Below, one piece after another: positions 1-7,935 of a stretch of 64,000 bases of DNA. The notes below the pieces were generated by a model. It did not search any database, was not told the origin of the DNA, and was given only the letters and a program-made list of their open reading frames with translations. The stretch's first letter is position 1. Every line of letters begins with the position of its first letter. This DNA is from an uncultured Fusobacterium sp. (GTDB lineage Bacteria > Fusobacteriota > Fusobacteriia > Fusobacteriales > Fusobacteriaceae). The stretch covers positions 8,044 to 72,043 of the forward strand of contig UQOH01000002.1 in NCBI GenBank assembly GCA_900542625.1, in the 5' to 3' direction. The translations under genes were made by a program, and so were the position numbers.

Positions 1-472
1 AATCTCCAAACTGTGTGCTGTATCCTAAAAGAATTTCTGTTCTGTTTGATGTTCCAAGAACAAGTGCTCCCTCTTTTGCAGAGTTGTCAAAAAGTACACA
101 CATTCTTGTTCTTGCCATAAAGTTTCCTCTTCTAAGACTTGACATCTCATCATTCATAGCAAAATATGCGTCTGCCATTGGTGTGATTTCCACTTTTTTA
201 GTATTAATTCCTGTTGCTTTTACTACAAGTTCTGCATGTTCCAAACTTTCTTTGCTTGAAGTTTTATAAGGCATCATAACTGTGTATACATTTTCAGGCC
301 CAAATGCTTCTGCTGCAAGAAAAGCTACCAAAGCTGAATCAATTCCTCCTGAAAGACCAAGTATTACTTTTTTAAACCCGATTTTGTGAACTTCATCTCT
401 TAAAAAATTTACTAAAATATCTCTTGTTTTTTCTAAATCCAGCATAAGCCCTTCTGCTGCTCTATTTTTCAT
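1..472 (-). CDS. nadE: NH3-dependent NAD+ synthetase, 3' end cut by window edge
   Basis: NAD synthetase makes NAD+ from deamido-NAD+, ATP and ammonia (or glutamine) in the cytoplasm. About 157 N-terminal residues are visible; the rest lies left of the window. The PP-loop ATP-pyrophosphatase signature SGGIDSAL is at residues 41-48, and the later GTSNRTE / [10 protein letters not shown] stretch is typical of NadE. The ATG at 470-472 overlaps the last codons of rbgA by 11 bases, so the two genes are probably co-translated. No glutaminase domain precedes the synthetase domain, so this is the short type. Truncation is due to the window edge, not mutation. Confidence 0.93.
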   Translation of the reverse strand, partial: MKNRAAEGLMLDLEKTRDILVNFLRDEVHKIGFKKVILGLSGGIDSALVAFLAAEAFGPENVYTVMMPYKTSSKESLEHAELVVKATGINTKKVEITPMADAYFAMNDEMSSLRRGNFMARTRMCVLFDNSAKEGALVLGTSNRTEILLGYSTQFGD

Positions 473-1358
473 TTTTTCCTCCCTGCATCAACAGCTCTCT
501 GTCTAAACCAAATTTTCCTAATTTTGCTGCTCTGTAATCCCTTAAAAGAGTAAGAGTAGCCTGATGAACATTAAGGTTTCCTCCTTTTTGTATCATCTGC
601 ATTCTTTTAGCTATATTTTCTATTACGTTTCCTGTTACACCTTCAAAATCTTCTTCAAGAAGTTTATATCTGCTTTTCAGTGCATCTTTTAAACCATAAA
701 ACATCATTTTGTCAATCAGTTTGCATGCTACATCATCTATGGGCAGAATATCATCTTTAATTGCTCCTGAAATTGCAAGATTGTATCCCACTCTTTCATC
801 TTCAAACTTAGGCCATAAAATTCCCGGTGTATCAAGAAGTTCCAATCCCTCTTTAATTCTTATCCATTGTTTTCCTTTTGTGTATCCCGGCATATTTCCA
901 ACTCCGGCACTGTTCTTACCAACTATTCTGTTAATAAGTCTTGATTTTCCAACGTTTGGTATTCCTGCAACCATAAGTCTTGTATTTACTTTTCTAAGAC
1001 CTTTTTTCATAAGCCTTTCTTTTTTTTCAGCAGATACTTTATCAATTATAGTATAAAGTTTTCTCATATTGAAACCTGTTTCAGCACTAAGTTCCAGCAC
1101 CTCGTCAGCATCATTATTTTTTATAAAATAATCTCTCCACTGATTTATCTCTTCTTTTTCTACTAAGTCTGCCTTGTTTATTACAATAATTCTTTTTTTA
1201 TTTTTTGAAAAAGTTGCAATATCCGGATTTCTGCTTGAAATAGGAATTCTTGCATCTACCACTTCCAATACAATATCAATAAGCGGCATATTTTCTTTCA
1301 TCATATCCTTGGTTTTCTTCATATGACCCGGATACCAGTTAATTTTTGTCATTGACAT
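462..1358 (-). CDS. rbgA: Ribosome biogenesis GTPase RbgA (YlqF)
   Basis: A circularly permuted GTPase that acts late in assembly of the 50S subunit. The permuted order of G motifs is visible: G4 NKAD at residues 61-64, then G1 GIPNVGKS at 132-139, then G3 DTPG at 176-179. The N-terminal INWYPGHM is a family hallmark, and the C-terminal part is the usual RNA-binding helical tail. At 298 aa the length is normal. The start ATG (MSM) has a GAGGGA ribosome-binding site 8 bases upstream; the next ATG two codons on is less well placed. It lies 12 bases after rsmI and overlaps nadE, so rsmI-rbgA-nadE look like one transcript. Confidence 0.95.
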   Translation of the reverse strand: MSMTKINWYPGHMKKTKDMMKENMPLIDIVLEVVDARIPISSRNPDIATFSKNKKRIIVINKADLVEKEEINQWRDYFIKNNDADEVLELSAETGFNMRKLYTIIDKVSAEKKERLMKKGLRKVNTRLMVAGIPNVGKSRLINRIVGKNSAGVGNMPGYTKGKQWIRIKEGLELLDTPGILWPKFEDERVGYNLAISGAIKDDILPIDDVACKLIDKMMFYGLKDALKSRYKLLEEDFEGVTGNVIENIAKRMQMIQKGGNLNVHQATLTLLRDYRAAKLGKFGLDRELLMQGGKNEK

Positions 1359-1370
1359 AAAATGTCCCTC

Positions 1371-2111
1371 CTATTCCTCGTCTTCGTAATCCTCTTCTTC
1401 TTCATAATCATCTTTAGCATATTTATTAACTTTTTCTCTCTTCTCTTCCTGCTCATTTCCTCTTACTATTATTACAAACTCACCTTTAAGAGTCTGTTTT
1501 TCAAGTTTTGCAATAAGCTCTTCTGTTGTTCCTCTTATTATCTCTTCATAGATTTTTGTAATCTCTCTTACAAGAACAATATTTTTTACTCCCATAAACT
1601 CTTCTATATCTTTAAGAGTTTTCACAACTCTGTGTGGTGATTCAAAAAACATAATTGTTCTTTTTTCTTCAGCAAAAGATTTTAAAAGTGTTTGTCTTCC
1701 TTTTTTCTTTGGAAGAAAACCTTCAAATATAAATCTTCTCATAGACACACCTGCAACAGAAGCTGCTGCTGTCATTGCACTTACTCCCGGAATTGGAACT
1801 ACTTTTATTCCCTCATTAAGTGCTGCATCTACAACTTCATATCCGGGATCAGAAATACATGGTGTTCCTGCATCTGTTACAAGAGCCACATTTTTCCCCT
1901 CTTTTAAAAGATTTATAATATTTTCTACCTGATGCTGTTTTGTATGTTCATCATATCTGTAAAGAGTATTTGATATTTCAAGATGATTCAAAAGCTTTTT
2001 AGTAACTCTTGTATCTTCAGCAAAAATATAGTCAGCCTCTTTTAATATTCTCACTGCTCTTAAAGTTATATCCTCTAAATTTCCTATTGGTGTTGCCACT
2101 ATATATAGCAT
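1371..2111 (-). CDS. rsmI: 16S rRNA (cytidine1402-2'-O)-methyltransferase RsmI
   Basis: RsmI 2'-O-methylates C1402 in the decoding centre of 16S rRNA using S-adenosylmethionine. The protein opens with the family signature ATPIGNLEDIT and carries FAEDTR and DAGTPCISDPG, the conserved segments of the tetrapyrrole-methylase fold. It is 246 aa, slightly shorter than the E. coli type. The last 13 or so residues are almost all Asp, Glu and Tyr, an acidic tail not typical of the family. The start has an AAGGAAGG ribosome-binding site. It appears to be first in the rsmI-rbgA-nadE transcript, just downstream of a palindromic repeat element. Confidence 0.94.
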   Translation of the reverse strand: MLYIVATPIGNLEDITLRAVRILKEADYIFAEDTRVTKKLLNHLEISNTLYRYDEHTKQHQVENIINLLKEGKNVALVTDAGTPCISDPGYEVVDAALNEGIKVVPIPGVSAMTAAASVAGVSMRRFIFEGFLPKKKGRQTLLKSFAEEKRTIMFFESPHRVVKTLKDIEEFMGVKNIVLVREITKIYEEIIRGTTEELIAKLEKQTLKGEFVIIVRGNEQEEKREKVNKYAKDDYEEEEDYEDEE

Positions 2112-2143
2112 AATCAGCCTTCCTTAAATATAATTAATAATTT

Positions 2144-2342
2144 AAGAATAAAATTATCGCGATTAAAAATATCTGCGTAATTTATGCAGCGAAACAGAAT
2201 TGCAAAGTGCTGAACAAATTAAAAATTTAATAAATAAAATTTTTAATTCGTCGGCTCTGCTAGTCGTTGAGAGCCTAATAAGGCTCTCATCCTCCTGCAT
2301 CGACGAAATAGCCGATATTTTTTCAGAGAGAATTTTATTCTT
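2144..2342 (+). repeat. Intergenic palindromic repeat, copy A (long variant)
   Basis: One of four related elements in the window (also 22574-22731, 28450-28614 and 31440-31600). The outer arms AAGAATAAAATT and AATTTTATTCTT pair perfectly, followed inside by the family frame TTAAAAATATCTGCGTAA / TTTATGCAG on the left and GATATTTTTT on the right. The inside differs from the other copies: it has an AATTAAAAATTT / AAATTTTTAATT stem, a TTCGTCG / CGACGAA stem and a GAGAGCCT / AGGCTCTC hairpin. It starts directly after the ctp stop codon (reading minus) and may end that transcript. Confidence 0.75.
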
Positions 2343-2350
2343 AACTTTTT

Positions 2351-3640
2351 TTACTTTTTATTCTTAGCTTCTCTCTCTTTAATCATAGATGCAATAGCTG
2401 CCTGTGCAGTCTGAAGCTGTTTGTCCTCTCTCTTAACAAGAGTTTCTGCTTTCTCTTTTCCAACCACATCATCAAGAATTCTCTTCTTGCTTTCTGCCTG
2501 TTCCTTCTCATCAATATTTGTTACAAGCCCGTCATAGAACAGATAATCTTCATCTTCTTCAATAACTATATCCGGAGTAATTCCTTTTCCATGAATATTC
2601 TCACCTTTTGGAGTGTAATATTTAGCAATAGTAAGTTTTATTCCGTCTCCGTCTGGAAGAGGAAGAAGAACCTGCACACTTCCTTTACCAAAACTTTTTT
2701 CTCCAACAAGTTTTCCTCTTTTATAATCTCTTACTGCTCCCGCAACTATCTCAGATGCTGACGCACTTCCTTCATTGATAAGAATTACTAATGGGAAATC
2801 TCCATAATATTTACCCTCTCTCATATTGAAAGTTTCTTCACCTTTCTTAGGTCTTTCACTTACAATAACACCTTCAGGAATAAACATAGATCCGATTTTC
2901 ACAGCCTGATCTATTCTTCCTCCCGGATTGTTTCTAAGATCGAAAATAAGTCCTTTCATTCCCTCTGCCTGTAATTTTTCAAGACTTTTTGCCACTTGAA
3001 TATCTACATCATCACCAAACTGAGTAAGTTTTATATATCCTATTTTATTTGGCAGCATTTTACTACTTACATTTTCAAGTTTTATTGTTTCTCTCTTAAG
3101 AGTTATATCTTTTGTTTTCTTTTCTGATTCTTTGTATATCTGAACTTTTACTGTTGTTCCGCTCTTACCTTTCAACATTTTAGAAGCTTCTTCAAGATCC
3201 ATATTGTATGTAGGTTTTCCGTCAATGGAAATAAGCTTATCTTTTGGTCTTATTCCGGCTTTGAAAGCAGGAGTTCCTTCAATAAGAAGTTCTACCATTA
3301 CAGGTTCTCCGGAAGATTTTCTTATTATCATTCCCACACCTGAGTATTCTCCTTTTATTTTTCCTTCCAAGTCTTCCATACCGTCTTTAGAAAAATAGTT
3401 TGAATGAGGGTCATCAAGAGTTTCCATCATTCCTTTTACTGCTCCCTGCATAAGAATTGTCTTATCAAGCTTTTTATCTCCCACAAAGTTTTCCTGAATA
3501 ATATCCATAATATCAGAAATCTCTTTTAATTCTTTAACATTATTCATAAAACCTGTTTTAGGTTCTTTTTCCTTTGCAGAAAGACTCAATGGTGCCAATA
3601 CTATTACAGCTGCTGCTATAAACTTTTTAAAGTTTTTCAT
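2351..3640 (-). CDS. ctp: Carboxy-terminal processing protease, S41 family
   Basis: A periplasmic serine protease that trims or degrades proteins from the C-terminus. The N-terminus is a signal peptide ending near LSLSAKEKE. A PDZ domain follows (about residues 95-175, with EYSGVGM and GTPAFKAGI), then the S41 catalytic domain. By alignment with Tsp/Prc the Ser/Lys dyad is Ser294 in GSASASE and Lys319 in FGKGS. I chose the ATG at 3638-3640 over one 27 bases upstream because it has a GGGGGAG ribosome-binding site and overlaps the tlyA stop as TAATG, which suggests translational coupling. 429 aa, normal length. Substrates cannot be told from sequence. Confidence 0.92.
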   Translation of the reverse strand: MKNFKKFIAAAVIVLAPLSLSAKEKEPKTGFMNNVKELKEISDIMDIIQENFVGDKKLDKTILMQGAVKGMMETLDDPHSNYFSKDGMEDLEGKIKGEYSGVGMIIRKSSGEPVMVELLIEGTPAFKAGIRPKDKLISIDGKPTYNMDLEEASKMLKGKSGTTVKVQIYKESEKKTKDITLKRETIKLENVSSKMLPNKIGYIKLTQFGDDVDIQVAKSLEKLQAEGMKGLIFDLRNNPGGRIDQAVKIGSMFIPEGVIVSERPKKGEETFNMREGKYYGDFPLVILINEGSASASEIVAGAVRDYKRGKLVGEKSFGKGSVQVLLPLPDGDGIKLTIAKYYTPKGENIHGKGITPDIVIEEDEDYLFYDGLVTNIDEKEQAESKKRILDDVVGKEKAETLVKREDKQLQTAQAAIASMIKEREAKNKK

Positions 3641-4452
3641 TATAATGCTCCCCCTAAATTCTCGCATGAGTCAACTATGTCTGTTATATTAAAAACGACA
3701 TCTTTTTTTTCTAAACCAAACAATGAAATATATTCTGAATTTCCTTTTCCCCCTTTTATAGGAGAAAAATCAAGTTTTTCAAGATACAATCCATGTTTTT
3801 CCGCTTCTTCCACTGTTTTTCTGACTGCCTCTTCCTGATATTTTTTATTTCTTACTATTCCTCCTTTATCTATTTTAGATTTCTCTACTTCAAACTGAGG
3901 TTTTATAAGTGCCATAAGTTTTGTATCAGGTTTGAAAAATTTTATTAAAGATTCAAAAACGTTTGTTATAGATATAAAAGATACGTACATTACACTTAAC
4001 TCGATCTCAGAATTATCTATTTCTTCTTTTTTCAAATCTCTTATGTGTTTGTTTTCTATTGATGTTACTCTCTCATCATTACGAAGTTTCCAGTCAAGCT
4101 GATTTGTTCCCACATCAACTGCATACACATGCTCTGCTCCATTCATAAGAGCACAGTCTGTAAACCCTCCTGTTGATGAACCTACATCAAGTATCTTTTT
4201 ATTATTAAAGTCCAGTCCGAAAACTTCTATTGCTTTTTCAAGCTTCAGACCTCCTCTGCTTACATACTTAAATGATTTTCCTTTTACTCTTATATTAAGT
4301 TCTTTGCTGTCGTCTATTTTTATCTGTGTTCCTGCTTTTTCAACTTTCACATCATTTACAAGAACAATTCCTGCCGTAACAGCCCTTCTTGCTTTGTCAA
4401 TATCCGGAAAAAATCCGTTATTCACCAGCAAAACATCAATTCTTTCCTTCAT
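3640..4452 (-). CDS. tlyA: TlyA-family rRNA 2'-O-methyltransferase (hemolysin A type)
   Basis: TlyA proteins 2'-O-methylate cytidines in rRNA; some members were first described as hemolysins. An N-terminal S4 RNA-binding domain (about residues 1-62) precedes an FtsJ-like methyltransferase domain with the SAM-binding loop LDVGSSTGGFTD near residue 90. At 270 aa the length is right. Whether 16S, 23S or both are modified cannot be told here. The start has a TAGGAG ribosome-binding site and lies inside the end of the HD-domain gene (17-base overlap), and the stop overlaps the ctp start, so the three genes are tightly coupled. Confidence 0.9.
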   Translation of the reverse strand: MKERIDVLLVNNGFFPDIDKARRAVTAGIVLVNDVKVEKAGTQIKIDDSKELNIRVKGKSFKYVSRGGLKLEKAIEVFGLDFNNKKILDVGSSTGGFTDCALMNGAEHVYAVDVGTNQLDWKLRNDERVTSIENKHIRDLKKEEIDNSEIELSVMYVSFISITNVFESLIKFFKPDTKLMALIKPQFEVEKSKIDKGGIVRNKKYQEEAVRKTVEEAEKHGLYLEKLDFSPIKGGKGNSEYISLFGLEKKDVVFNITDIVDSCENLGGAL

Positions 4453-5290
4453 TTGTTTCTCCTATATTATCTTCAAAAATCTCTTTATCAACAAGATAAT
4501 CAAGCAGCTGATTTGTAAGAATAAGTTTTTTAAATCCTTTTTTCTCAACTGCTGCAATAAGCTTTGCTGTTTCTTTTACTCTTTTTGTAAAGAAATTATC
4601 TCCGATTGGAACTTTTCTTGATTTTTTATAATAATTCAGAAGATGCTTTGTTGTCTTAAGTCTAAGTTCCATTTTTGCTCTTTTAAGTCTGTCTTTTATA
4701 ACCCCTGTTGTACACATGAATCTCTTGCTTATTTCTGCAATATTTTCTCCGTTGCATAAGCATTCTAAAATCTCATTTGCACCAATAGGATTTATTCTGT
4801 GATACTTTGCTGAATACATATCAGCTCTGTGTACTATATGAGCCTCTCTTGTGTTCGGTACAATTTTTCCCCATCTCCCGTGATGAGATACAACAATATG
4901 AGTAATATTTTTTCTTATATTTTCTTTTATTTTTACACCGGCTTTATTCTCTATCTCTTCCAATAAAGAATCTGCCTCTTTTATAATGTAATCAGGTTTT
5001 TTTAACATCATTTGTGAGTGGGACATTGTTTCAGAAGTTTTTCTTATGCTTCCCTTGCTCAAATCATGAATGATTACTCCTACAATTATTGCAAAAAAAT
5101 CTATAAATCTTTTTGCCTCATCAAAGCTGCTGTAATCTCTTCTGATTTCATCTATTGATACTTTAAGTACATCATATGTATGCGCACTTACTTTTACTCC
5201 CTGATCATCATGGTTTTCCAGTTCTCCCACCATTTCATTATTCACAAGTATGTTTATAAACTCTAATGCTTTTTCATTAGCTTTCCCCAT
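4436..5290 (-). CDS. HD-domain protein, probable metal-dependent phosphohydrolase
   Basis: An HD-superfamily protein whose substrate I cannot name. Candidate metal ligands are visible in order: His37 (AHTYD), the His75-Asp76 pair (HDLSKG), His91 (SHSQM), an HH pair near residue 135 (SHHGRWG), and HRAD near 153. The spread of histidines is like HD domains that cleave nucleotides or RNA. The C-terminal half has a helix-turn-helix-like stretch (NIAEISKRFMCTTGVIKDR) and a basic region, which would fit a nucleic-acid role but is only inference. It sits between dxs and tlyA with overlaps on both sides (14 and 17 bases). Confidence 0.75.
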   Translation of the reverse strand: MGKANEKALEFINILVNNEMVGELENHDDQGVKVSAHTYDVLKVSIDEIRRDYSSFDEAKRFIDFFAIIVGVIIHDLSKGSIRKTSETMSHSQMMLKKPDYIIKEADSLLEEIENKAGVKIKENIRKNITHIVVSHHGRWGKIVPNTREAHIVHRADMYSAKYHRINPIGANEILECLCNGENIAEISKRFMCTTGVIKDRLKRAKMELRLKTTKHLLNYYKKSRKVPIGDNFFTKRVKETAKLIAAVEKKGFKKLILTNQLLDYLVDKEIFEDNIGETNEGKN

Positions 5291-7079
5291 TAATTTTACC
5301 TTCTATTCTTTCCACTAATTTTATTCCTCTTAAACCATACTCCTCAAGCAATATTCCTCTTTTTCCATGAGGAACAGCTCCTGTTTCTATTCCGATTTTT
5401 ATTATTTTTCTGTTTATTTTTGAATTGTTTATATAGTCTGTTATCTGACTTCCGAAACCGTTTACTATATAATTTTCTTCAAGCACTATAATATTTTCAT
5501 ATTTTTCAAAATTTTTGTCAATAAATTCTGTATCCATAGGTTTTATTGATGCTGCACTTATAATTGTTCCATCCAAACCTTTTTCTTTCAGAATATCTTT
5601 TACAGATAAAATCTCTTTCAGCATAGACCCTGCTGCTATATACAGATTTTTCTCTCCTTTTTCTATCTCTCTCCATTTTCCCAATACAAAAGGTGTATCT
5701 CCCTCTATATCAAAGCCCTCATCTTTAGAATATCTCACTGCAAGAGGTTCATTGTATTCTGCTGAAAACTCCATAATCTCTTCCATTTCTTTTTTTGTTG
5801 TAGGAGCCAGTACTGTAAAATTTGGTATTGAAAGTATAAAAGGCACATCATATATTCCATGATGTGTTTTTCCATCTTCACCGACAATACCTGCTCTGTC
5901 TATCATAAATTTTACAGGAAGTTTCTGTAAAGATATATCATGAACCAGCTGCCCCACACCTCTTGAAAGAAATGTTGAATATATTGCAAAATACGGTTTC
6001 TTCCCTGATATTGCAAGTCCTCCTGCAAAAGTAACTCCATGTCCCTCTGCTATTCCAACATCAATACTTCTTTCAGGGTATTTTTCAAAAAACTCTTTAA
6101 GTCCCGTTCCTTTTACCATTCCTGCTGAAATTGCACAAATATCTTTGTCTTTTTCTGCCATCTCAACAAGTTTGTCTCCAAAAATATCAGAATAAGTTTT
6201 CTGTCCCTCTACTTTAAATGGATTGTAAGGACTGACACCATGGAATTTTTCTTTGTCCTCTTCTGCCGGCTGATATCCCTTTCCTTTTTTGGTTCTCACA
6301 TGAACAAATACAGGTCCCTCTTCATTTTTCACTTTAGAAAATACAGAAAGAAGTTCTTCCATATTATGTCCGTCAACTACACCAAAATATTTGAATCCAA
6401 GGTTTTCTGATATGCTCATTGGAAGGAAAAAGTTTTTTATAGAATGTTCTGCTCTTCCAAGAGTATTTTTTACTTTTCTTCCAAATGTTCCTCTGTCTAT
6501 TATGTTTTTCACATCTTTTTTTACAGCCATGTAAACTTTGCTTGAAATCATTCTGCTGAAACAGTTTGAAAGAGAACCTACGCTTTTTCCTATGGACATA
6601 TCATTATCATTAAGAACAACAATCATATTTTTCAGATTTCCCATGTTGTTAAGAGCCTCAAGAGAGTGTCCGTTTGCTATTGAGGCATCTCCTATAACCA
6701 CAATAACCCTTGTATCAGGCTGTGCAAAAGCTATTCCGCATCCTGCTGAAAGAGCACTTCCTGCATGGCCTGTTATAAAATGGTCTGCACTGCTTTCTTT
6801 GGGGTCTTGAAAAGGTCCTATCCCATTAAACGTTCTTATTGTTGAAAACTCCTTTTCTCTCCCTGTAAGAATTTTATAAACATAAGACTGATGCCCTACA
6901 TCAAATAGAATTTTGTCATCAGCATTATTAAAAATCTTTTTCAGTGCAACAGTAAGCTCCACAACTCCAAGATTTGAAGCAAGGTGTCCTCCATTTTTCA
7001 GAACAACATCTATTATTTTTTTTCTTATATCACAGCACAGATTATTCAGATTCTCTGTTGTCATATTGTCCAAATCCAT
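5277..7079 (-). CDS. dxs: 1-deoxy-D-xylulose-5-phosphate synthase
   Basis: DXS condenses pyruvate and glyceraldehyde-3-phosphate to start the MEP isoprenoid pathway, using thiamine diphosphate. The thiamine/Mg-binding segment begins GDASIANGHSLEAL and ends in VVLNDNDMSI; the transketolase-like middle domain contains VDVGIAEGHGVTFAGG and DRAGIVGEDGKTHHG. 600 aa, normal length. I prefer the ATG at 7077-7079, with AAGGTG about 7 bases upstream, over an in-frame GTG three codons earlier that would use part of that site. Its stop overlaps the start of the HD-domain gene. DXS products feed quinone and undecaprenyl lipids needed by the cell-wall genes further along. Confidence 0.95.
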   Translation of the reverse strand: MDLDNMTTENLNNLCCDIRKKIIDVVLKNGGHLASNLGVVELTVALKKIFNNADDKILFDVGHQSYVYKILTGREKEFSTIRTFNGIGPFQDPKESSADHFITGHAGSALSAGCGIAFAQPDTRVIVVIGDASIANGHSLEALNNMGNLKNMIVVLNDNDMSIGKSVGSLSNCFSRMISSKVYMAVKKDVKNIIDRGTFGRKVKNTLGRAEHSIKNFFLPMSISENLGFKYFGVVDGHNMEELLSVFSKVKNEEGPVFVHVRTKKGKGYQPAEEDKEKFHGVSPYNPFKVEGQKTYSDIFGDKLVEMAEKDKDICAISAGMVKGTGLKEFFEKYPERSIDVGIAEGHGVTFAGGLAISGKKPYFAIYSTFLSRGVGQLVHDISLQKLPVKFMIDRAGIVGEDGKTHHGIYDVPFILSIPNFTVLAPTTKKEMEEIMEFSAEYNEPLAVRYSKDEGFDIEGDTPFVLGKWREIEKGEKNLYIAAGSMLKEILSVKDILKEKGLDGTIISAASIKPMDTEFIDKNFEKYENIIVLEENYIVNGFGSQITDYINNSKINRKIIKIGIETGAVPHGKRGILLEEYGLRGIKLVERIEGKINGES

Positions 7080-7095
7080 ATTTTTCACCTTAATA

Positions 7096-7566
7096 TTAAG
7101 AAATTAAATAGTCTTTAAATATAAATGCTACTGCTGTTCCCAGTATCATTCCTGCTAAAACTTCCAACTGTGTATGCCCAAGAAGCTCCTTAAGTTTTTC
7201 GTCATGAAACATCTCTCCGATTTTTTCAGAAAGTCTGTCCATCATTCTGTTTAAAACTCCTGCTTGTTTTCCTGCTGCTCTTCTTATTCCCATAGCATCA
7301 TACATAACTATTACTGCAAGAATAACTGAAATTGCAAAGTATGTACTTTTAGTCCCATGTATTAATGCAGTGCTTACAGCAAGACATGACACTGTTGATG
7401 AATGAGAACTTGGCATTCCTCCTGTATCAAAAAGCCGTTTTATATCAAATTTTTTCTGAACAAAAATGCTTGTCAAAACTTTATAAAACTGTGCAATAAA
7501 CCAAGCAATAAAAGTTACATCCAATATTCTGTTTCCAAATATTATTCCAACTTCTGCTTCACCCAT
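7096..7566 (-). CDS. Divergent PAP2-family (DUF212, YuiD-like) membrane protein
   Basis: A 156-aa membrane protein of the divergent PAP2 family, related to acid phosphatases that act on lipid pyrophosphates. The motif blocks are present: GGMPSSHSS near residue 50, YDAMGIRRAAGKQA near 90, and LGHTQLEVLAG near 130, with four or so hydrophobic segments between. The physiological substrate is unknown in the family. It has an AGAAGG ribosome-binding site and lies between yhbY and dxs in the long minus-strand run; a role in recycling isoprenoid diphosphates would suit the neighbouring dxs, but that is only inference. Confidence 0.82.
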   Translation of the reverse strand: MGEAEVGIIFGNRILDVTFIAWFIAQFYKVLTSIFVQKKFDIKRLFDTGGMPSSHSSTVSCLAVSTALIHGTKSTYFAISVILAVIVMYDAMGIRRAAGKQAGVLNRMMDRLSEKIGEMFHDEKLKELLGHTQLEVLAGMILGTAVAFIFKDYLIS

Positions 7567-7591
7567 AATTTTTTCCTTCTTTATACTTTTA

Positions 7592-7894
7592 TTATTTTAT
7601 ATTTTTCATTTCTAAAGAAATTTTTGGTTTCTCTTTATTTTCTTTAAAAAAAATTATTGTTTTTCCTATGATTCCTACTACTTCGCAACCTGTTTTTTCT
7701 TCTATCTCTTTTGCTACTTCCTCTTTTTCTACTTTAGAGTTTTGAAGTATTTTTACTTTTATAAGCTCTCTTGATTCTATTACATCTAAAATGCTTTGAG
7801 CCTGATTATCTGTAAATCCATCTTTCCCAAGTCTTACCATTGGCTCTAAATCGTGTGCCGCTTTTCTTAAAAATTCTCTTTGTCTGCTGTTCAT
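7592..7894 (-). CDS. yhbY: CRM-domain RNA-binding protein YhbY
   Basis: A 100-aa protein consisting of one CRM (YhbY) domain, which binds pre-50S ribosomal particles in other bacteria. The family pattern is clear: LRKAAHDLEPMVRLGKDG near the start, then LIESREL-like (VIESRELIKVKI), and GCEVVGIIGKTIIFF near the end. The last ten residues are a lysine-rich tail. An AAGGAG ribosome-binding site lies 7 bases before the ATG. It is 41 bases after rnj and 25 bases before the DUF212 gene, and so most likely co-transcribed with RNase J. Confidence 0.92.
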   Translation of the reverse strand: MNSRQREFLRKAAHDLEPMVRLGKDGFTDNQAQSILDVIESRELIKVKILQNSKVEKEEVAKEIEEKTGCEVVGIIGKTIIFFKENKEKPKISLEMKNIK

Positions 7895-7935
7895 TAAATC
7901 TATTCTCCTTTTTCTCTTCTAAAATTTTCTTTAAA

